Shown here: piece by piece, positions 5,831 to 9,325 of the stretch | Position numbering within the stretch: the first letter of the stretch is position 1 | How the letters are laid out: every line of letters starts with the position of its first letter | Source of the DNA: Candidatus Pollutiaquabacter sp. | GTDB taxonomy: Bacteria; Bacteroidota; Bacteroidia; AKYH767-A; 2013-40CM-41-45 | Assembly (NCBI GenBank): GCA_903854075.1 | Contig: CAINVI010000390.1 | Location: 1 to 9,325, forward strand | Length of the DNA stretch: 9,325 bases | Direction: 5' to 3' | Position numbers and translations under genes: made by a program | The notes under the pieces: generated by a model | What the model was told of the DNA's origin: nothing | What the model saw: only the letters and a program-made list of their open reading frames with translations | Database searches by the model: none

Positions 5831-7945
5831 ATGACCTTGAGACAGTCTCCCCTATATTCACTGCTTTCCCTGACACGGCCTTACCGCCCGGTGCTTATTT
5901 TCCTGCGTTGCATGTTGTTTCTGACGACAGCCAATGGAAGCCATCTGGCCGGATCGGAAATATCTTATCAATTAGTAGAAACTGATCGATACGAAGTGAC
6001 CTATGTCGTTTATACGGACGTTCCCGGATCTTCGCCGGGAAATCAGGCGGTACTGGAAATCAGATCTTCTTCCTGCAACCGGTATTTGAATTCCCTCTTA
6101 GCGTTGCAGTTGAATCGATGTGAGTTGATTGATAGAAATTGTATCGCTTCAACGGCTGGAAATTTACCTGTTTTCAAAAAATGGGTGTATACCGGAATCG
6201 CCCAGCTACCTGAAAAATGTAACGACTGGAAAATCAGCGTTTCCGAATGTTGTCGCAGTGGATTAATCAATTCCATTTCCAGTCCGGATCAATCCGCGAT
6301 TTATACGGAAGCACTTATCAATAATTATTTCGAAACAAGTTCTCCGTCATTCGCATCGCTTCCTGATTTTTTTGTTGTTGCCGGACAAGCACAGCGACTT
6401 GCTCAGCGCATGGAAGATGGTTCATCCGATTCGGTTTTACTAGAGCTGATAGCACCTTCTGTTTCCGGAAACGGCAGTGTGAATTTCCTCAATGGCTATT
6501 CTCCGGAAATGCCAATTCATCTTTCCTCGCCGTTGAGCCTGGATCAAAAAACAGGAGCGTTGCAATTGCAACCGGTGATGAATGAAACAGGTGTGCTTGC
6601 GGTACGAGCTACTGCTTATCAAAATGGATCGATTTGCAGTGTCGTTCAGCGAGAATCAAGAATAGCTGCTGTACAAACAAACAATCAATTACCGGAACTT
6701 TCCGGTTTTGACGGAACGAACAATCAATCGATGGATGTCTGTGCCGGAAATGCGGTTTGTTTTTTCTTGTTTGCATCGGATCCTGATCAGCAAGATGCCT
6801 TGCGAATTGAAGTACTGGATACGCTTCCCGGCGCTGAATACAACCTTGGAGAACAAGGTGATCCTTCGCTGCATTGCTGCTGGACGCCATCTAGTACGAA
6901 CGCTCATCAAAAAGAATATATCTTTCGCGTAAAAGTATCCGACAGCCGTTGTCCGTTTTCCGGAACACAAGTTTACACGTATCTTATTCGCGTGGCCTCC
7001 TTGACAGCTACGGTTGCCACTATGCCGGTTTCGTGCATGGGTCGAAGCGACGGATCTGCAGTGGTACATTTTTCAGGTAACCAAGGAACGGTAGCGTGTG
7101 TTTGGTCACCCTCGGGACTTACAGGCAGCAGTGTAAACGAATTATCAAGCGGCGAACATACCGTCATTATCACCGATGAATCCGGTTGTCAACTCGAAAA
7201 AAGCATTACTATTTCAGGTGCAGATGGTTTTGCCGTACAGGTTGCCTCTTACCAGAATTCGACGTGTTCTAACAGTGCTGACGGACACTTGCAGTTACAA
7301 CTTCCGGAAATGAACGGACGCTACAGTTGCGAATGGCTTCCTTCCGGCCATCGAAATTTCAGGGCTGACCAGCTTACGGCGGGCAACCATCAGGTAACGG
7401 TGACGGATCAGCAAACCGGTTGTATCGTAGTCAAAAATTACACGATCAGTTACGATCATCAGGCACCAGCCGTTTTTCTGGGAACAACATCCAGCGCCTG
7501 TTTAGGCAGATCTATCGAATTGGATCCCGGAACCGGATTTACCGGTTATCAATGGCAGGACGGAGCCACTACGCAGGCCTACTCAGCCTTGGTTTCCGGT
7601 TATTATTCGGTCCGTGTTACCGATCAATTCGGTTGTCAGGGTGAAAGCTCTATCCACCTGGAATTTTCAACCTGCACAGAAATCACCGATCCGCTTGCAG
7701 CGGATGAAATCCGGATCTACCCCAATCCGGTACAAACCACACTTAGGGTGGATTTCATGCGCCCGCTGAAAAAAGAAACAATACTTGCCGTGACCGATGT
7801 TTTGGGCAACCGATTGATGTCAATCCATCCGGAAGCAGATGCCGAAACAGCCAGTCTGGCCGTGGACAACTTACCTGCAGGCGTTTATCTGCTATATATT
7901 GAACGAGACAGCGAATCGGCTGCATACCGTTTCATAAAACAGTGA
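5831..7945 (+). CDS. Divergent secreted SprB-repeat protein with T9SS sorting domain (paralog 3)
   Basis: Secreted protein of 704 aa, a distant paralog of the two preceding genes. The signal peptide is residues 1-36: a long basic n-region, then a hydrophobic stretch ending TANG, so the mature protein starts SHLAG. The conserved N-terminal region is recognisable but degraded. The C-DW...CCR block is kept (C130, W133, C140-C141), but YRDC has become YTDV (61-64), FFC has become FFV, and VDADGDS is replaced by MEDGSSDS (194-201). A beta-rich Cys region follows (about 290-390, ending near TYLIRVASL). Two SprB-type repeats lie at about 392-463 and 467-540. An Ig-like domain (about 545-615) and a type A sorting domain (about 626-704; IYPNP 629-633, LPAGVYLLYI, RFIKQ) close it; both resemble paralog 1 more than paralog 2. 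An internal ATG at residue 28 would leave too short a signal peptide, so 5831 is preferred. The frame is intact, so it is not an obvious pseudogene. Confidence 0.9.
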   Translation: MTLRQSPLYSLLSLTRPYRPVLIFLRCMLFLTTANGSHLAGSEISYQLVETDRYEVTYVVYTDVPGSSPGNQAVLEIRSSSCNRYLNSLLALQLNRCELIDRNCIASTAGNLPVFKKWVYTGIAQLPEKCNDWKISVSECCRSGLINSISSPDQSAIYTEALINNYFETSSPSFASLPDFFVVAGQAQRLAQRMEDGSSDSVLLELIAPSVSGNGSVNFLNGYSPEMPIHLSSPLSLDQKTGALQLQPVMNETGVLAVRATAYQNGSICSVVQRESRIAAVQTNNQLPELSGFDGTNNQSMDVCAGNAVCFFLFASDPDQQDALRIEVLDTLPGAEYNLGEQGDPSLHCCWTPSSTNAHQKEYIFRVKVSDSRCPFSGTQVYTYLIRVASLTATVATMPVSCMGRSDGSAVVHFSGNQGTVACVWSPSGLTGSSVNELSSGEHTVIITDESGCQLEKSITISGADGFAVQVASYQNSTCSNSADGHLQLQLPEMNGRYSCEWLPSGHRNFRADQLTAGNHQVTVTDQQTGCIVVKNYTISYDHQAPAVFLGTTSSACLGRSIELDPGTGFTGYQWQDGATTQAYSALVSGYYSVRVTDQFGCQGESSIHLEFSTCTEITDPLAADEIRIYPNPVQTTLRVDFMRPLKKETILAVTDVLGNRLMSIHPEADAETASLAVDNLPAGVYLLYIERDSESAAYRFIKQ
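7004..7450 (+). repeat. Two SprB-type repeats within paralog 3
   Basis: The first unit (VSCMGRSDGSAVV ... HTVIITDESGC) resembles the first unit of the other paralogs. The second (STCSNSADG ... WLPSG ... HQVTVTDQQTGC) looks most like the fourth unit of paralog 1 (SSCSNAEDG ... WMPTG). The PY.Y.W centre is weakened to VACVWSP and YSCEWLP, with an added cysteine before the Trp in both units. Confidence 0.7.
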
Positions 7946-7960
7946 ACAAGTACCTAAAGC

Positions 7961-8012
7961 AGTGTCCTTTTACGGTTTTGAGGTAGTAAAAAAGCCGTAC
8001 TTTTGGGACACT
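7961..8012. repeat. Imperfect inverted repeat overlapping the gldF promoter
   Basis: AGTGTCC at 7961-7967 pairs with GGACACT at 8006-8012. Inside, ACGG (7972-7975) and the following T run pair with CCGT and the preceding A run (about 7989-7999), with a one-base bulge and a larger internal loop. TTTTACGG also occurs as a direct repeat at 7968-7975 and 8012-8019. The structure could be a weak terminator for the upstream gene, since it lacks a long T run, or a regulator site, since it encloses the whole gldF promoter. Neither is proven. Confidence 0.5.
7977..8005 (+). promoter_or_regulatory. Bacteroidota-type promoter of gldFG
   Basis: TTTG at 7977-7980 and TACTTTTG at 7998-8005, separated by 17 bases, match the TTTG / TAnnTTTG consensus of the primary sigma factor in this phylum at every defined base. 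Transcription would begin near 8010-8013, leaving a leader of only about 13-16 bases before the GTG at 8026. There is no room for, and no sign of, a Shine-Dalgarno sequence. Confidence 0.72.
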
Positions 8013-8025
8013 TTTACGGATTCTT

Positions 8026-8760
8026 GTGTATTCACTATTCAAAAAAGAAGTCAACGGATTCTTCTCCGGCCTTAGCGGCTACGTAGTAGTCATGGTCTTT
8101 TTAGCCGCTATGGGATTGTTGCTTTGGGTATTGCCGGGCACAGATTTCAATATTCTGGAAAACGGTTATGCGACGATGGACGGCCTGTTCATTGTTTCTC
8201 CATGGTTATTTCTTTTTCTTATACCCGCTATCACCATGCGGATGTTTGCGGAAGAAAACAAGACCGGCACTATTGAATTGTTGATGACGAGTCCACTGAC
8301 TGATTTCCAGGTCGTGTTCGCTAAATACCTGGCCGGAGTTGTCCTGGTACTCATTGCACTTATCCCTACGCTGATTTATTATTTTTCCATTTCACGGTTC
8401 GCATCTCCAGCAGGCAACGTGGACACAGCGGGCATTGCCGGCTCCTACTTAGGCTTGCTTTTTTTGTGCAGCGGATTTGTAGCTATCGGAAATTTCGCAT
8501 CGGCCATATCCAACAATCAGATCGTATCCTTCATCATTGCTATGTTGATGTGCTTCTTCTTCTATTCCGGGTTCGATTTTATCAGCAGAATAGGATTTCC
8601 GGTTTTGATCAGCAACCTGATCTCACAAATTGGTATAAGCAATCATTATGCATCACTGAGTCGTGGCGTTATCGACACACGTGATGTGATTTATTTTTTC
8701 ACGTTTACTGCTTTTTTCCTTTTATTAACGAAGTTCATCCTTGAAAAAAGAAAATGGTAA
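8026..8760 (+). CDS. gldF: GldF, permease subunit of the gliding-associated GldAFG ABC transporter
   Basis: Inner-membrane permease of 244 aa, close to the usual GldF length of about 240. In Flavobacterium johnsoniae GldF works with the ATPase GldA and with GldG, and all three are needed for gliding there; the transported substrate is not known. Six hydrophobic segments are visible at about 18-38, 53-73, 98-122, 136-160, 164-184 and 219-238. The signature FAEENKTGTIELLMTSPLTDF (residues 74-94), typical of ABC-2 permeases of this type, lies between the second and third. The C-terminal SLSRGVIDTRDVIYF (211-224) also fits the family. The start is GTG, chosen because the protein then begins MYSLFKKEVNGFF, matching the short cytoplasmic start of relatives, and because the promoter lies just upstream. 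The gene is followed after four bases by gldG, so the two are co-transcribed. gldA is not in the window. Confidence 0.93.
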   Translation: MYSLFKKEVNGFFSGLSGYVVVMVFLAAMGLLLWVLPGTDFNILENGYATMDGLFIVSPWLFLFLIPAITMRMFAEENKTGTIELLMTSPLTDFQVVFAKYLAGVVLVLIALIPTLIYYFSISRFASPAGNVDTAGIAGSYLGLLFLCSGFVAIGNFASAISNNQIVSFIIAMLMCFFFYSGFDFISRIGFPVLISNLISQIGISNHYASLSRGVIDTRDVIYFFTFTAFFLLLTKFILEKRKW

Positions 8761-8764
8761 ATCC

Positions 8765-9325
8765 ATGGCAGTAAGAAGCGTTCGATCCAACAGCTTATTG
8801 CAATTAGCCGCCAGCGCGATCATACTGATTACGCTGAATATTCTTTCCGGCCACTTTTTCACCCGATTTGACCTTACGGCTGAGCACCGTTATTCTTTGT
8901 CACCTTCATCCATTAAACTGGCGGGTGAATTGAAGGATGTCGTTTATATCAGAATATACCTGGAGGGCGACCTGCCTCCTGGTTTCAAGCGACTGCGAAA
9001 CGCCACACGCGAATTGCTGGACGAATATCGCGTACATTCCGCCGACAACATCGACTACGAGTTCATTGATCCTTCGGCCGCCGGCAACGAAAAAGAACGT
9101 CTGGAACTTTACAAGCAGCTGGCTAAAAAAGGACTCTTCCCTACCAATCTTGAAGTTCAGGATCAGGGTAAAAAATCCGAGAAGATCATTTTTCCCGGTG
9201 CATTGGTATCGTATAAGAACCAGGAAGTTCCATTGCAGTTACTGAAGAGCCAGTTGGGCAGTGATCCTGAGGTGATGCTGAACAATTCCATTGAGGGTCT
9301 GGAGTATGAAATCACGAGTGCTATA
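8765..9325 (+). CDS. gldG: GldG, gliding-associated ABC transporter auxiliary protein (5' part, truncated by window end)
   Basis: The first 187 codons of gldG are present and the frame is open to the last base. Full-length relatives are about 550-560 aa, so roughly a third is visible. A single N-terminal membrane segment (about 12-30) precedes a FDLTAEHRYSLSPSS stretch (35-49) and then YIRIYLEGDLPPGFKRLRNAT (61-81), both highly typical of GldG and the related ABC-transport auxiliary domain. The rest (NIDYEFIDPS, KKGLFPTNLEVQD, EKIIFPGALVSY) also follows the family. Most of the protein should lie in the periplasm as a partner of GldF. The ATG at 8765 is four bases after the gldF stop, which suggests translational coupling. 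It has no Shine-Dalgarno sequence. Confidence 0.93.
   Translation, partial: MAVRSVRSNSLLQLAASAIILITLNILSGHFFTRFDLTAEHRYSLSPSSIKLAGELKDVVYIRIYLEGDLPPGFKRLRNATRELLDEYRVHSADNIDYEFIDPSAAGNEKERLELYKQLAKKGLFPTNLEVQDQGKKSEKIIFPGALVSYKNQEVPLQLLKSQLGSDPEVMLNNSIEGLEYEITSAI

Noticed and set aside
277..7945. Recent mobile-element or phage origin of the three-gene cluster
   Set aside because: No transposase, integrase, terminal inverted repeats or target-site duplications are visible, and codon use looks similar to the adjacent gldFG genes by eye.
8937..9245. A 102-codon plus-strand open frame near the right end
   Set aside because: It is out of frame with gldG, whose translation from 8765 matches family motifs throughout the same interval.

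Overview
The window looks like chromosomal DNA from a member of the Bacteroidota with a type IX secretion system (T9SS) and probably gliding motility. Three long proteins have N-terminal signal peptides, SprB-type repeats and C-terminal T9SS sorting domains with the typical YPNP motif. They are followed by gldF and the start of gldG. The gldF promoter has the TTTG / TAnnTTTG form used by the main sigma factor of this phylum, and no clear Shine-Dalgarno sequences precede the starts. I cannot name a genus from the sequence.

Layout, all on the plus strand: 1-276 is non-coding. The first secreted protein is at 277-2859 (860 aa) and ends in a strong hairpin terminator. The second is at 3079-5646 (855 aa), also followed by a strong terminator, whose 3' arm and T tract can pair in a second way. 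The third is at 5831-7945 (704 aa). An 80-bp gap then carries the gldF promoter inside an imperfect inverted repeat. gldF is at 8026-8760 with a GTG start, and gldG starts at 8765 and runs off the window.

The three large proteins are a tandem paralog family. Proteins 1 and 2 share a gap-free conserved N-terminal half of about 363 mature residues, with roughly 45 differences by hand count (about 88 % identity). Their DNA has many silent differences, so the duplication is not recent but the protein has been conserved. Protein 3 is a far more divergent and shorter copy that has lost some conserved cysteines and a DxDGD-type motif. All three follow one plan: signal peptide, conserved N-terminal region, cysteine-containing beta-sandwich-like region, two to four SprB repeats, an Ig-like domain, and a type A sorting domain. 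Protein 2 has a different tail that includes a compact Cys/His-rich module absent from the other two.

A reasonable reading is that the three proteins are exported through the T9SS to the cell surface or medium and act as adhesin-like or structural proteins, and that gldFG encodes part of the GldAFG ABC transporter linked to gliding. Whether these secreted proteins are functionally tied to gldFG, or merely adjacent, cannot be decided here: terminators separate genes 1 and 2 from what follows, and gldF has its own promoter.
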